Below, piece by piece: positions 1 through 8,237 of a DNA stretch of 64,000 bases. The position numbers and the translations under genes are program-made. Every line of letters starts with the position of its first letter. The first letter of the stretch is position 1. Source of the stretch: Lederbergia wuyishanensis (GTDB taxonomy: Bacteria > Bacillota > Bacilli > Bacillales > Bacillaceae_C); contig NZ_JALIRM010000010.1 in the NCBI RefSeq assembly GCF_022900255.1, forward strand, positions 62,001-126,000, written 5' to 3'. The notes below the pieces were generated by a model that was given only the letters and a program-made list of their open reading frames with translations, searched no databases and was not told where the DNA came from.

Positions 1-381
1 CCCCATAAATTGCATCAAAGGCATCATGAGTGTTTGGAATGGAATAAGCATCGTCGCGACAAACGTCATAAATATAATTTTACTTAGTTTATCGTTTGTT
101 CTTACCAACATCCATGCTGTCATTGAAGAAAATAAAGCGATAAGCACACAAGAAACAACTGTTATGAACAAGGAGTTGAAAAACGACTGTAAGAAGTCCA
201 TTTTTTCCATTGCTTGTAAATAATATTTGAAGTCAAATGTAGAAGGAAAAGCTAAAGTGTTCTGATATAGCTCTGCCCGGTTTTTGAAAGAGTTGACCAA
301 CATAATATAAATAGGTGACAAATAGACAAGTCCGAGGACAATAACGAAGAATCCTAATAAAAACCTCCCTATTTTTTTCAT
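1..381 (-). CDS. sugar ABC transporter permease (MalG-like), partial
   Basis: Inner-membrane subunit of a carbohydrate ABC importer, cut off by the left window edge. The start is ATG at 379-381, overlapping the stop of the upstream permease by one base (TAATG), which is typical of translationally coupled permease pairs. The readable N-terminus has Lys-Lys-Ile then a long hydrophobic segment, a periplasmic stretch with SFKNRAEL and a second hydrophobic segment. This is the usual layout of the MalG/UgpE half of BPD_transp_1 permeases. The EAA loop lies outside the window. It should pair with the next permease and the lipoprotein at 1375-2604. The sugar is unknown. Confidence 0.85.
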   Translation of the reverse strand, partial: MKKIGRFLLGFFVIVLGLVYLSPIYIMLVNSFKNRAELYQNTLAFPSTFDFKYYLQAMEKMDFLQSFFNSLFITVVSCVLIALFSSMTAWMLVRTNDKLSKIIFMTFVATMLIPFQTLMMPLMQFMG

Positions 382-1256
382 TACATTTCAACCTCTCTCT
401 TTTTCGTAATGGCCACCTGCGTCAATGTGATTGCAGCAACAATAATAAAGAAGATAATCGCTTTCGATTGACCATAACCGAAGTTGTTATATCCAAAAAT
501 CTCATTATAAATATTCATCGCAAGCAATTCCGTAGAATTACTTGGACCCCCTCCCGTTAGTGAGAGGTTCACATCGAATATTTTGAAGGAGTTCGATACG
601 GTTAAAAATAAACATATTGTAAAGGATGGCATTAATAGCGGGAATGTAACCTTAGTAAGTTTTTGCCAAAAATTAGCTCCATCAACCTTCGCTGCTTCTA
701 ATACATCCTCCGGTATAGAACCGATACCAGCAATATAAATGATCATGACATATCCTGCCATTTGCCAAGTGAAAACGATGACCATGGCATATAAAGAATA
801 TTGTGGATCAATCATCCAGTTGAAGAAAATGGACTTAAATCCTGTTACCTCACCCATAACAAGGAATGCATCAGAGAATATAAACTTCCAAATATAACCT
901 AGAATTAATCCACCAATTAAGTTAGGCATAAAGAACATCGAACGCGCAGCATTCCGAAATTTTAATTTTGTTGTAACGAGCAAGGCAAGTCCTAGTCCAA
1001 TAACATTTACTGCTATAAGAGTCATGACTGTAAATTTAGTCGTTAACCAAGCTGAAGTCATGAAGCGTTTTTCTCCAATTAACTTAGCGTAATTGTCAAA
1101 TCCCACAAAAATCTTCGGGTTTGCCGGAATTCCATCCCAACTAAAAAAGGAATAATATATTCCGATAAAAAAAGGAATAATGACAACAGTCACAAAAGCA
1201 ATTAGTGTCGGAACTGTAAATAAAGCAAACCACGCTTTATCTTTTTTTCGTTTCAT
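381..1256 (-). CDS. sugar ABC transporter permease (MalF/UgpA-like)
   Basis: A 291-residue polytopic membrane protein, the usual size for the MalF/UgpA-type permease of CUT1 sugar importers. There are about six hydrophobic segments, starting at residues 11-33. The cytoplasmic EAA loop that contacts the ATPase is visible near residues 185-205 (PEDVLEAAKVDGANFWQK). It is followed directly by the second permease with a one-base overlap, and preceded across a hairpin by the binding-protein gene. No ATPase gene is in view. It may lie beyond the left edge or be a shared MsmX-type ATPase, as is common in bacilli. Confidence 0.92.
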   Translation of the reverse strand: MKRKKDKAWFALFTVPTLIAFVTVVIIPFFIGIYYSFFSWDGIPANPKIFVGFDNYAKLIGEKRFMTSAWLTTKFTVMTLIAVNVIGLGLALLVTTKLKFRNAARSMFFMPNLIGGLILGYIWKFIFSDAFLVMGEVTGFKSIFFNWMIDPQYSLYAMVIVFTWQMAGYVMIIYIAGIGSIPEDVLEAAKVDGANFWQKLTKVTFPLLMPSFTICLFLTVSNSFKIFDVNLSLTGGGPSNSTELLAMNIYNEIFGYNNFGYGQSKAIIFFIIVAAITLTQVAITKKREVEM

Positions 1257-1313
1257 ATTAACCCTTCTTTCAATTCTTTAGGAAACGATATTGATTACTG
1301 TTCCCAATCATGT

Positions 1314-1359
1314 AATAAAAGAGCCTAACATCCGTTGTTACTATACTCGATGTTAGGCT
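1314..1359 (-). terminator. intercistronic terminator between binding protein and permeases
   Basis: An 11-bp perfect stem (AGCCTAACATC at 1322-1332 with GATGTTAGGCT at 1349-1359) is followed on the minus strand by CTTTTATT. It lies between the binding-protein gene and the permease pair. It probably lets only part of the transcripts through, giving more binding protein than permease. The plus side also has a T-run, so the hairpin could work both ways. Confidence 0.75.
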
Positions 1360-1374
1360 TTTTATTTTCAAAAA

Positions 1375-2604
1375 TTATTTAGTAGCATTTGCCCACGCTG
1401 CATCAAGTGACTCCAAGAACTGTTGACCAGTCATATCCTTTTTAATAAAGAATTCTTGTGTAGCAGGAGCTAGGTCTGCATCCACAATACCTGCTGGCCA
1501 TAGATTAAATGTCCATGGAATTGATTTTCCAGAGTTAGATGCTTGTAAAAGATCTTTTGATAGTGGGTCCAAATCTTTTGCTTCGATATTAGTCATTGCT
1601 GGAATAAATCCAAATTCATCAACAATATAATGTTGTCCAGTCTCACTAGTTGTTAACCAGTTTAAGAAATCTAGTGCTGCATCAATTTCTTTTTGGTCCG
1701 CATCAGCGTTTACCGCCCAATAGCTTGGAACACCAACTGAAATCTTATCATTGCCCATTAATGGCAAAGGAAGCATACCCATTTCAAAACCTAAATCACC
1801 ATAATCTTTAAACATTCCATACGCCCAGTTTCCTTGGTGAATCATAGCTGTTTTTCCAGTAGCAAAATCCCCAATTTGCTTATCATAGTTATATTCAAGT
1901 GGGTTGTATGACTCTGCTCTGATGGATTCCATGAACTTAGCAAACTCTTGGAATTCCTTTGTATCAGCCATTTTAACTTCGCCTTTATTTAGTTTTTCAA
2001 TAAAAGCTTCCGGGTCATCTAAAAGCGCAAACGGAGTGTTTAAAATATGAGCAATTAAGAAATAGCTTTCTTGTGACAAACCAAGCCCGTTGATACCTTC
2101 AGCTTTAAGAGATTTAAGAGTGTTATTAAAAGAATCATAGTCTTTTACATCTTCAGGTTTTACTAAGCTTTTGTTGTAAACTAATCCATATCCTTCAATT
2201 CCGTATGGAAGTCCAACTTTTTTACCATCAACAAGTAACTCTTTTTCAGGAGCTACGTTTTTCATAAAATCTTGGTTACTTAAATCATAAGCGTAAGACT
2301 TCAGTTGTTCACCTTCAGTTAAACCGCCCAAAGTGAATATAGATGGACCTTGTTTACTTGAAAGTTTTGTTTTCAACTGTTGGAAATAATCGTCACCAGT
2401 TGTTTCCCAAACCTCAACCTTAACGCCTTTTTCTTTTTCATAGTCCTTCGCAAGTGCTTTCAATTGATCCGTAATTTCAACCTTAGATTGGAAAATAACG
2501 ATCTTCTCTCCAGCTTTAGAACTTTTTCCTCCGCCACAGCCTGCTAACACGACCATTGACATTAGTAAAATAATAGATAATAAGCTAAACGCTTTTTTCA
2601 TCAA
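1375..2604 (-). CDS. sugar ABC transporter substrate-binding lipoprotein
   Basis: Extracellular solute-binding protein (family 1 type), 409 residues. A signal peptide ends in a clear lipobox (VVLAGC, lipidated Cys at residue 23). The mature part has SBP features such as the DKQIGDFATGKTAMIHQGNWA stretch, where the bound sugar often contacts aromatic residues. Two starts are possible: TTG at 2604, with AGGGGG 10 nt upstream, or ATG at 2601. It is the first gene of the importer operon. A TTGACT promoter element lies upstream, with a palindromic TTTTAATAAAA operator between promoter and start, so repression by the adjacent LacI protein is likely. Substrate unknown. Confidence 0.93.
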   Translation of the reverse strand: MMKKAFSLLSIILLMSMVVLAGCGGGKSSKAGEKIVIFQSKVEITDQLKALAKDYEKEKGVKVEVWETTGDDYFQQLKTKLSSKQGPSIFTLGGLTEGEQLKSYAYDLSNQDFMKNVAPEKELLVDGKKVGLPYGIEGYGLVYNKSLVKPEDVKDYDSFNNTLKSLKAEGINGLGLSQESYFLIAHILNTPFALLDDPEAFIEKLNKGEVKMADTKEFQEFAKFMESIRAESYNPLEYNYDKQIGDFATGKTAMIHQGNWAYGMFKDYGDLGFEMGMLPLPLMGNDKISVGVPSYWAVNADADQKEIDAALDFLNWLTTSETGQHYIVDEFGFIPAMTNIEAKDLDPLSKDLLQASNSGKSIPWTFNLWPAGIVDADLAPATQEFFIKKDMTGQQFLESLDAAWANATK

Positions 2605-2619
2605 TTCAATGCGTCCCCC

Positions 2620-2630
2620 TTTTAATAAAA
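2620..2630. promoter_or_regulatory. LacI-type operator copy 1 (TTTTAATAAAA)
   Basis: An 11-bp palindrome with the form TTTTA-N-TAAAA, placed between the predicted promoter and the start codon of the binding-protein gene. A repressor bound here would block transcription. It is one of four copies around the lacI-like gene. Confidence 0.6.
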
Positions 2631-2641
2631 CGTTATACCTA

Positions 2642-2670
2642 TATTTTAAGTCCTATAATAAAAAAGTCAA
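2642..2670 (-). promoter_or_regulatory. putative promoter of the sugar ABC operon
   Basis: TTGACT (2665-2670) is followed 17 nt later by a weak -10, AAAATA (2642-2647). The predicted start of transcription would fall just upstream of the operator at 2620-2630. The -35 is good and the -10 poor, so this is a tentative call. Confidence 0.45.
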
Positions 2671-2713
2671 CAAATTTAATTTTCTATTAATTTTTACCAG
2701 TATTTCAAGGGGG

Positions 2714-2724
2714 TTTTAATAAAA
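2714..2724. promoter_or_regulatory. LacI-type operator copy 2 (TTTTAATAAAA)
   Basis: Identical to copy 1 and centred 94 bp from it, about nine helical turns, on the far side of the promoter. That spacing would allow looping between two repressor dimers. A further palindrome, AGTAAAATTTTACT, lies at 2749-2762. Confidence 0.55.
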
Positions 2725-2775
2725 CAGTGTAAGTTTTTTCGAATAACAAGTAAAATTTTACTGATTTATGTGTTT

Positions 2776-3744
2776 TTATTTTACAGTGCTACGCCACTTT
2801 ATTTTTGCCGAAATCTTAAAAATATCATTATTACCAGTTCCTTGAATCATTTCCACTAACTCTTTCGCTGCTAAATATCCACTTTCATAACGGGGAATTG
2901 TCACTGTTGTGAGGCCATATGTTTCTGCTGCATTCGCATCATCAAATCCCGTAACAGAAATATCCTCCGGCACAGAATAATTACTTTCCTTTAATGCTTT
3001 AATCGCACCTATCGCCATATTATCATTTGCACAAACTAATATTTCTGGGAGATTGTTGCTTAACGTAATAATATTGGCTGCTCGATATCCACTTTCTTCA
3101 GTAAAATCACCAAAATAATAATTAGTCCTTTGAAATGGGATATTATTGTTTTTTAGTGTGTCAGTAAATGCTTGAAATCGTTCTTGATGATCAAGTGAAC
3201 TTTCAATTCCACCAATATATCCAAAATTGCTATATCCTTTATTAATAAGGGATTGAACAAAATCACACATGACAGTATAGTTCTCAACAATTACACTTTT
3301 AATGTAATCTTTGTTTACTATCCTATCCATGACAACAATCGGAAACTGTTCATCAGCTACAGAAATAAGAAAGTCATTATCCATTTTTTTATCTAAAATA
3401 ATTGCTCCTCCAGCAAAATTATTGCGCATGAAATTTTTGCTGGAACTTGTTGTACATACGATTAAATCAAAGCCATTTTCGGAAAGGTAATCATTTATTC
3501 CTTTTATTATCTTTAAATAAAAGGTTCTTTCAAAATCGCTAAAATTAAAGACAATAGTATTTGTCTTTCCAGATTTCAGGCTTTTTCCAATTAAATTAGG
3601 TTCATATCCCATCTCTTCACATATTTTCAATACACGTTCTCTTGTTTCTTTACCAACATTTTTCCGTCCGTTGATAACATTGGAAACTGTTGAAACGGAA
3701 ACACCCGCCATTTTCGCAATATCCTTTATGCCTACCAATTTCAT
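2776..3744 (-). CDS. LacI family transcriptional regulator
   Basis: A DNA-binding repressor with an N-terminal LacI helix-turn-helix (VGIKDIAKMAGVSVSTVSNV) and hinge helix, followed by a periplasmic-binding-protein-like effector domain. I place the start at ATG 3744, behind GAGGGG, rather than at the longer frame start at 3786: LacI proteins begin right before this helix-turn-helix. The protein is then 322 residues. It lies between the sugar ABC operon and the PTS gene, all on the minus strand. Two copies of TTTTAGTAAAA sit just upstream of it and two near the ABC operon promoter, so it probably regulates itself and the transporter. The effector is unknown. Confidence 0.93.
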   Translation of the reverse strand: MKLVGIKDIAKMAGVSVSTVSNVINGRKNVGKETRERVLKICEEMGYEPNLIGKSLKSGKTNTIVFNFSDFERTFYLKIIKGINDYLSENGFDLIVCTTSSSKNFMRNNFAGGAIILDKKMDNDFLISVADEQFPIVVMDRIVNKDYIKSVIVENYTVMCDFVQSLINKGYSNFGYIGGIESSLDHQERFQAFTDTLKNNNIPFQRTNYYFGDFTEESGYRAANIITLSNNLPEILVCANDNMAIGAIKALKESNYSVPEDISVTGFDDANAAETYGLTTVTIPRYESGYLAAKELVEMIQGTGNNDIFKISAKIKWRSTVK

Positions 3745-3770
3745 GCCCCTCGTTTCGACTTGTTTTCTGC

Positions 3771-3781
3771 TTTTAGTAAAA
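3771..3781. promoter_or_regulatory. LacI-type operator copy 3 (TTTTAGTAAAA)
   Basis: Palindrome TTTTA-G-TAAAA, 27 bp upstream of the chosen lacI start. Autoregulation is the simplest reading. Confidence 0.55.
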
Positions 3782-3815
3782 CACAAAAAGAGTTTTTTGT
3801 AAAATTTACTTTTTA

Positions 3816-3826
3816 TTTTAGTAAAA
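3816..3826. promoter_or_regulatory. LacI-type operator copy 4 (TTTTAGTAAAA)
   Basis: Same sequence as copy 3 and 45 bp away centre to centre. It directly abuts the terminator of the PTS gene and makes up its T-tract on the minus strand, so termination and repressor binding share the same bases. Confidence 0.55.
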
Positions 3827-3851
3827 CGGACTCACCAATGCAGGTGAGTCC
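3816..3851 (-). terminator. terminator of the PTS gene
   Basis: Nine-base perfect stem (GGACTCACC at 3828-3836 with GGTGAGTCC at 3843-3851) and a 6-nt loop, followed on the minus strand by GTTTTACTAAAA. The T-tract is short and interrupted because it is also an operator copy. Confidence 0.7.
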
Positions 3852-3872
3852 ATACTTATTATCTATGTTAAA

Positions 3873-5687
3873 CTAACTTTCTTCCTTATTCTCTAAATCT
3901 AGAATACGAATGATTTCTTTTACATTATTAGCTCGTACCATTTTTTCAATATTATTAGAGTCTGAGCAAATTACAGCAATTTGAGATAACATTTTCAGAT
4001 GAGCACCGTCTTTTCCAGCAATCCCAAAAATCAAATATGCTTTTTGACCGTTGAAATCGACTCCTTCTGGCACTTGAATGACTGTTATTCCAGAATGAAT
4101 GACATCCTTTTTCGCTTCTTCCGTACCATGCGGAATTGCGATTCCATGCCCCATATAAGTTGAAATCATTTCATCTCTTTCAATCATAGCGTCAATATAA
4201 CTTTTATTTACATATCCTGCCTGGACTAAAGCATTACCTGCAAAACGAATTACCTCTTCTTTACTAGTAAACCTTTGATTTAAAAATATATTTTCCTCAA
4301 GAAGTAAGCTGATATTTTTTTCTGCTATCATGGAAGATTCCTTTCTAACTTTTTGTAGGTGTTCTATTAACTTGTCATATTCTGAACTTGATAAGAAATG
4401 TTCGACTGATATATGATGCGCATTCGGTGCCTTATTTTTTGCCCTATCGGTTAACTCTTTCTGAGTAATGACAAGCTGTGCATCCTCAGGGAGATCATTA
4501 ATTGCCGAATGTAAAACTTCTATATTTTCATCTATTTTTTCTACTTTTTTGCGAAGAAGGGAGGCCCCCATCACACTTGATCCCATTCCAGCATCACAAG
4601 CGAAGTGGATTTTCGTAACATTAGGAATGACGCTAACTAAATTGGCTTCCTCAATTTCTTTATCTTTGGCTGTTTTAAGAATGGGAATTGAGATCAAGAA
4701 AGACACAATTCCTGCGACTAATATCCCTGAAAGATTTGCAATATACGTGCTAGTTTCCTGGGGCGTTAAAGCCAAGATTGAAAAAATACTGCCAGGTGAT
4801 ATTGGACTGAATACTCCTCCATCTAAATAGACCAACGTCCCAATCCCACATATTCCACCAAAAATGACAGCTATGATTAACAACGGACGCATTAAAATAT
4901 ACGGAAAATATACTTCATGGATCCCCCCAAAAAACTGGATGAGCATAGCTCCAGGTGCAGTACGTCTCGCTGATCCCTTCCCAAATAAACTAATGCCGAT
5001 CAAAACGCCAATACCGGGTCCCGGATTTGATTCCATTAGAAAGAGGACTGATTTTCCGGTTTCCATTACTTGTTCAATTCCAATCGGTAATAAAATCCCA
5101 TGATTTAGTGCATTATTCAAAAATAAAAGTTTAGCAGGCTCTATCAAAATACTTGAAAAAGGAAGCAACCTTGTATCTGCTAACCAAAAAACACTTTGCG
5201 AAAGAGCTTTTATGATAATGGCGAAAGCTGGACCTATCGTAAAAAATGCACCAATTGCAATTAATCCTCCTACGATTGCAGCTGTGAAATTATTAACTAG
5301 CATTTCAAAGCCGGATTTAATTCTACTTTCAAGATTAAGATCCACTTTTTTCAAAACATAAGCCGCAAAAGGACCTACGAACATGGCCCCTATAATCATG
5401 GGGATGTCGGAACCTGCTATTACACCTACTGTGGCGATTGCTCCTACGACAGCCCCCCGTTGATCATATACTAATTTACCACCTGTATATGCTATTAATA
5501 ATGGGAGCAAGCAAGTGATCATAATATTTGGTAAATTCGAAATATTTTCATTGGGTAATAGTCCTGCCGGTAGAAATAGAGCTGCCAAAAGGCCCCAGAC
5601 AATAAAGGCAGAAATATTCGGCATGACCATTGAACTTAAAAGGTTTCCTAGCTTTTGGATTGTTAGTTTTATATTAAATTGACCCAT
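3873..5687 (-). CDS. mtlA: mannitol-type PTS enzyme IICBA (fused)
   Basis: Membrane permease of the phosphotransferase system that imports and phosphorylates mannitol or a related polyol. Domains in order: IIC (about 1-340) with NNALNHGILLPIG and the GGIHE motif at 254-257; IIB (about 355-450) with the phosphocysteine C364 in HFACDAGMGSS; IIA (about 460-604) with phosphohistidine H520 in GHGIAIPHGT. At 604 residues it resembles the fused E. coli MtlA. B. subtilis instead has a IICB protein and a separate IIA (MtlF). No mtlD or mtlR is nearby, so the substrate could be another hexitol. GGAGGA precedes the ATG. A five-copy phased repeat lies upstream. Confidence 0.9.
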   Translation of the reverse strand: MGQFNIKLTIQKLGNLLSSMVMPNISAFIVWGLLAALFLPAGLLPNENISNLPNIMITCLLPLLIAYTGGKLVYDQRGAVVGAIATVGVIAGSDIPMIIGAMFVGPFAAYVLKKVDLNLESRIKSGFEMLVNNFTAAIVGGLIAIGAFFTIGPAFAIIIKALSQSVFWLADTRLLPFSSILIEPAKLLFLNNALNHGILLPIGIEQVMETGKSVLFLMESNPGPGIGVLIGISLFGKGSARRTAPGAMLIQFFGGIHEVYFPYILMRPLLIIAVIFGGICGIGTLVYLDGGVFSPISPGSIFSILALTPQETSTYIANLSGILVAGIVSFLISIPILKTAKDKEIEEANLVSVIPNVTKIHFACDAGMGSSVMGASLLRKKVEKIDENIEVLHSAINDLPEDAQLVITQKELTDRAKNKAPNAHHISVEHFLSSSEYDKLIEHLQKVRKESSMIAEKNISLLLEENIFLNQRFTSKEEVIRFAGNALVQAGYVNKSYIDAMIERDEMISTYMGHGIAIPHGTEEAKKDVIHSGITVIQVPEGVDFNGQKAYLIFGIAGKDGAHLKMLSQIAVICSDSNNIEKMVRANNVKEIIRILDLENKEES

Positions 5688-5764
5688 TTACCACGTTCCT
5701 CCATCAATCATTCCACCTTTAATGTTACGGCAGAAACTCTCATCTATCAATCTTGATTTTTATT

Positions 5765-5876
5765 TTGCAAACTTTACTACCGATTATATTTGATTTATTA
5801 CCGTAAAGTTGTGCTTTACATCCAATCAGCCTTAGGTTCCTACCGATTACTTAACCTTTACTACCGATAGATTATT
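5765..5876. repeat. five direct repeats phased at 21 bp upstream of the PTS gene
   Basis: Units of about 13 bases begin at 5772, 5793, 5814, 5835 and 5856, exactly 21 bp apart. The best copies read CTTTACTACCGAT (first and fifth); the core CTACCGAT is exact in copies 1, 4 and 5 and degenerate in copies 2 and 3. The array touches TTGCAA (5765-5770), a possible -35 for the minus-strand PTS gene. Direct half-sites two helical turns apart beside a -35 are typical of activators such as AraC-family proteins. The array lies between the divergent PTS and carboxypeptidase genes and could serve either. Confidence 0.7.
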
Positions 5877-6007
5877 AAATCTCCTTTCAGGGTATATATG
5901 ACAAGAACATGTTGAAAAACTGATAATATTCCTATAGAAAGAGTCCAAAATAACGTGTTATTCTAAAGTGTAAGACATTTTTCCACCAAGTAGGAGGAAA
6001 GCTTAAA

Positions 6008-7012
6008 GTGAATTCAACTCATATACGTATTTTGATGATACTTCTAGTGGTCATAGTTGTTAGTATTCAAAGCGGTTGCAGCTTAACGCATAGAGGTAAT
6101 CAAGATCGATCAAATATCGTTTCTAATGAAAATGGTAGTGGTAAAACTTCAAATTTAATAGAAAATCCAGTTGCGGATACAAAAGATACTCCTTCTCAGG
6201 AAGGAAACCAAGCGGATTCAATTGATAACTTAGAAGATGAGAAACAAAGTACAGAGAATAATCTCAAAGGTAAGGACAAGATTGTAGAAGAAGATACAAC
6301 TACAGAGATTGAGAAAAAAGAAGAAAAGGTAGTCGAACCACAAGAGGATTCTAGTGAAAATAAAAGCACTAAACAAGACCAATCAAAAAAGGAAAATAAA
6401 AATGCCATTCACGTTATTAGTCAACCAGAGGCGATTACAGTACTAGTTAATAAACAGAATAAACTTCCTGACAATTATGCTCCGAATGATTTAGTTTACC
6501 CAAATGTCCGTTTCATCTTTAGCGGCAATCCCGCCAAAAAGAAAATGCGCCAAGAAGCTGCAAGAGCATTGGAAGAAATGTTTGCGGGCGCTAAAATGGA
6601 CGGAATTTTATTAGCCGGAGCTTCAGGGTATCGGTCACAAGCTACACAGAAAATACTTTATAACAGCTATGTGAAAAGGGACGGTAAAGCAGCAGCGGAT
6701 CGTTATAGTGCTTATCCTGGTCACAGTGAGCATCAGACTGGCTTAGCAATGGATATATCAGGCATAAACGGAAAATGTGCAGCAATGGATTGTTTTGGGG
6801 ATTCACCTGAGGCAAAGTGGCTAGCAAAGCATAGCCACGAATACGGATTTATCGTTCGTTACCCAAAAGGAAAAGAACATATTACCGGTTATCAGTATGA
6901 GCCATGGCATATGCGTTATGTCGGCACTGAGATTGCAACGGAAATTTTTGAAAATGACTTCACATTAGAAGAATACTTTAATATAGCCATTCCTGTTAGC
7001 GGCAAGGAATAA
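6008..7012 (+). CDS. VanY/DacB-type carboxypeptidase lipoprotein
   Basis: Zinc peptidase that trims peptidoglycan stem peptides, anchored outside the membrane. GTG start behind AGGAGG. The signal peptide ends in IQSGC (lipidated Cys near residue 23). A charged, low-complexity linker rich in Glu, Asn, Asp and Lys (about 30-140) probably spans the wall. The catalytic VanY/LdcB domain follows (about 150-325), with SGYRSQ, the SxHxxGxAxD zinc motif as SEHQTGLAMD, and EPWHMRYVG carrying the last His. Its D,D- or L,D-specificity cannot be read from the sequence. A strong terminator follows. Confidence 0.9.
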   Translation: MNSTHIRILMILLVVIVVSIQSGCSLTHRGNQDRSNIVSNENGSGKTSNLIENPVADTKDTPSQEGNQADSIDNLEDEKQSTENNLKGKDKIVEEDTTTEIEKKEEKVVEPQEDSSENKSTKQDQSKKENKNAIHVISQPEAITVLVNKQNKLPDNYAPNDLVYPNVRFIFSGNPAKKKMRQEAARALEEMFAGAKMDGILLAGASGYRSQATQKILYNSYVKRDGKAAADRYSAYPGHSEHQTGLAMDISGINGKCAAMDCFGDSPEAKWLAKHSHEYGFIVRYPKGKEHITGYQYEPWHMRYVGTEIATEIFENDFTLEEYFNIAIPVSGKE

Positions 7013-7020
7013 TAAGTAAA

Positions 7021-7056
7021 AGCAGATCTTGGATTCTACCTAAGATCTGCTTTTGT
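7021..7056 (+). terminator. terminator after the VanY-type gene
   Basis: Stem AGCAGATCTT / AAGATCTGCT with an 11-nt loop and TTTTG on the plus strand, 9 bp after the stop codon. Confidence 0.85.
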
Positions 7057-7071
7057 TTATCTAATAAAAAC

Positions 7072-7434
7072 TTAAGCCTTATTTTCGATTAAACCAATTC
7101 CAAGTCCTGTAGGATCGACCAAATAAGCTAGATAAAAATCATCAAATTCCATTTTATCCCTTACAATCATTGCACCATTATCAATGGCCATTGCGATGGA
7201 TTCATCAATCGATTCAACTTCGATTTGTATTCTTGTACCAAAAGGATAATCATTCGGGCCTTTGGCAATTCCCCCATTGATTCCCGTTCTCGAATCACTA
7301 CTTGTAGTGACTTCTCGATAATCCCAATGAGGCTCAGCAACTTTCCAGCCAAATACTTTTGAATAAAAATCTGCTGCTTTTTCAGGATTTTGGCTATTAA
7401 GTTCAAATCCAATTACTCTTCCCATTTTGGGCAC
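7072..7434 (-). CDS. VOC/glyoxalase family protein
   Basis: A 120-residue protein of the vicinal-oxygen-chelate fold, one βαβββ module pair. It begins with GRVIGFELNSQNPEKAADFYSKVFGWKV, a typical glyoxalase/bleomycin-resistance-like start, and ends with the FYLAYLVDPTGLGIGLIE β-strand pair. Members include lyases, dioxygenases and drug-binding proteins; nothing here fixes the substrate. It stands alone between the VanY-type gene and the LysE exporter, both separated by short gaps. Confidence 0.85.
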   Translation of the reverse strand: MPKMGRVIGFELNSQNPEKAADFYSKVFGWKVAEPHWDYREVTTSSDSRTGINGGIAKGPNDYPFGTRIQIEVESIDESIAMAIDNGAMIVRDKMEFDDFYLAYLVDPTGLGIGLIENKA

Positions 7435-7500
7435 CTACTTCCAAAAATATTTTCTTATGTAAAGTTTCTATATGTTCATCAATAATCCTTTTATAAATAA

Positions 7501-8112
7501 TCATTTTAATAAAAGGTAGGCGATATACAGAGCTACTCCCCATATAAGAATTGCCGAAATTTTATTAATCGTATTGATGAATTTACCTTCCGAATCAATA
7601 TCCCCAAGCCTTTTTCCGGCAACAGCAAGTCCGAAAAACCATAACCATGACACTATAATTGTTGAAAGAGTGAAAGCAACTTTCTCAAGCCCTATATAAC
7701 TAAGGGAATTTGTTCCGATGACACCAATAGTATCAAGAATAGCATGTGGATTCAGTAAAGAAACCGACATAGCAAACATGATTTGCTTTTTAGGCGATAA
7801 TGCCCTATCTTCTTTATTCATTTTAGTAGGTTTGCTTTTCCAAATAACCCAACCCATATAAAGTAGAAAAAGAAATCCTACTACAAAAAAGGCTGTTTGC
7901 AATATTGGAAGCGTTAGTACAACAACTGATACGCCTAAAACGGCAAATAAAATGAGGAATGAGTCGCAAAGCGAAGCCGTCAACACCACTGGCAAAACTC
8001 TTCTGAACGTTGGTTGCGCAGCCCCCTGATTAAACACAAAAACGTTTTGTGCTCCGAGAGGTAAGATGAGTCCTAAAGCTAATGCAATTCCGTGAAAAAT
8101 AGTTAATAACAA
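7501..8112 (-). CDS. LysE/ArgO family amino-acid exporter
   Basis: Membrane exporter of 203 residues with about six hydrophobic segments. The N-terminus GIALALGLILPLGAQNVFVFNQG is the LysE/ArgO signature, and the middle has the family's SVSLLNPHAILDTIGVIG stretch. ArgO/LysE proteins expel basic amino acids such as arginine and lysine, and the AQN motif favours that subgroup. No LysG-type regulator is adjacent. An inverted repeat at 8197-8224 lies upstream and may terminate the next operon. Confidence 0.9.
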   Translation of the reverse strand: MLLTIFHGIALALGLILPLGAQNVFVFNQGAAQPTFRRVLPVVLTASLCDSFLILFAVLGVSVVVLTLPILQTAFFVVGFLFLLYMGWVIWKSKPTKMNKEDRALSPKKQIMFAMSVSLLNPHAILDTIGVIGTNSLSYIGLEKVAFTLSTIIVSWLWFFGLAVAGKRLGDIDSEGKFINTINKISAILIWGVALYIAYLLLK

Positions 8113-8196
8113 TTTAATTTACACCCCTAAACCACACAATAGATTATGAATCTAATTATATTAACATGTGAGGAATTTTGTTACTAATGACAAATA

Positions 8197-8224
8197 GACT
8201 CCCTAAATAGAGAGTCTATTATTT
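8197..8224. terminator. hairpin between exporter and membrane-protein operon
   Basis: AATAGACTC pairs with GAGTCTATT across a short loop. The plus side continues into TATTTTT; the minus side, where the upstream operon ends, has only a weak T-run. Tentative. Confidence 0.4.
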
Positions 8225-8237
8225 TTACTATAGAAAA

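Noticed and set aside
4468-5103. Plus-strand frames inside the PTS gene
   Set aside because: They are antisense to a well-supported PTS protein and have no ribosome sites.
5765-5876. Iterons of a replication origin
   Set aside because: Spacing would fit iterons, but there is no rep or dnaA-type gene or AT-rich origin beside it, and the position at a PTS promoter favours a regulatory role.
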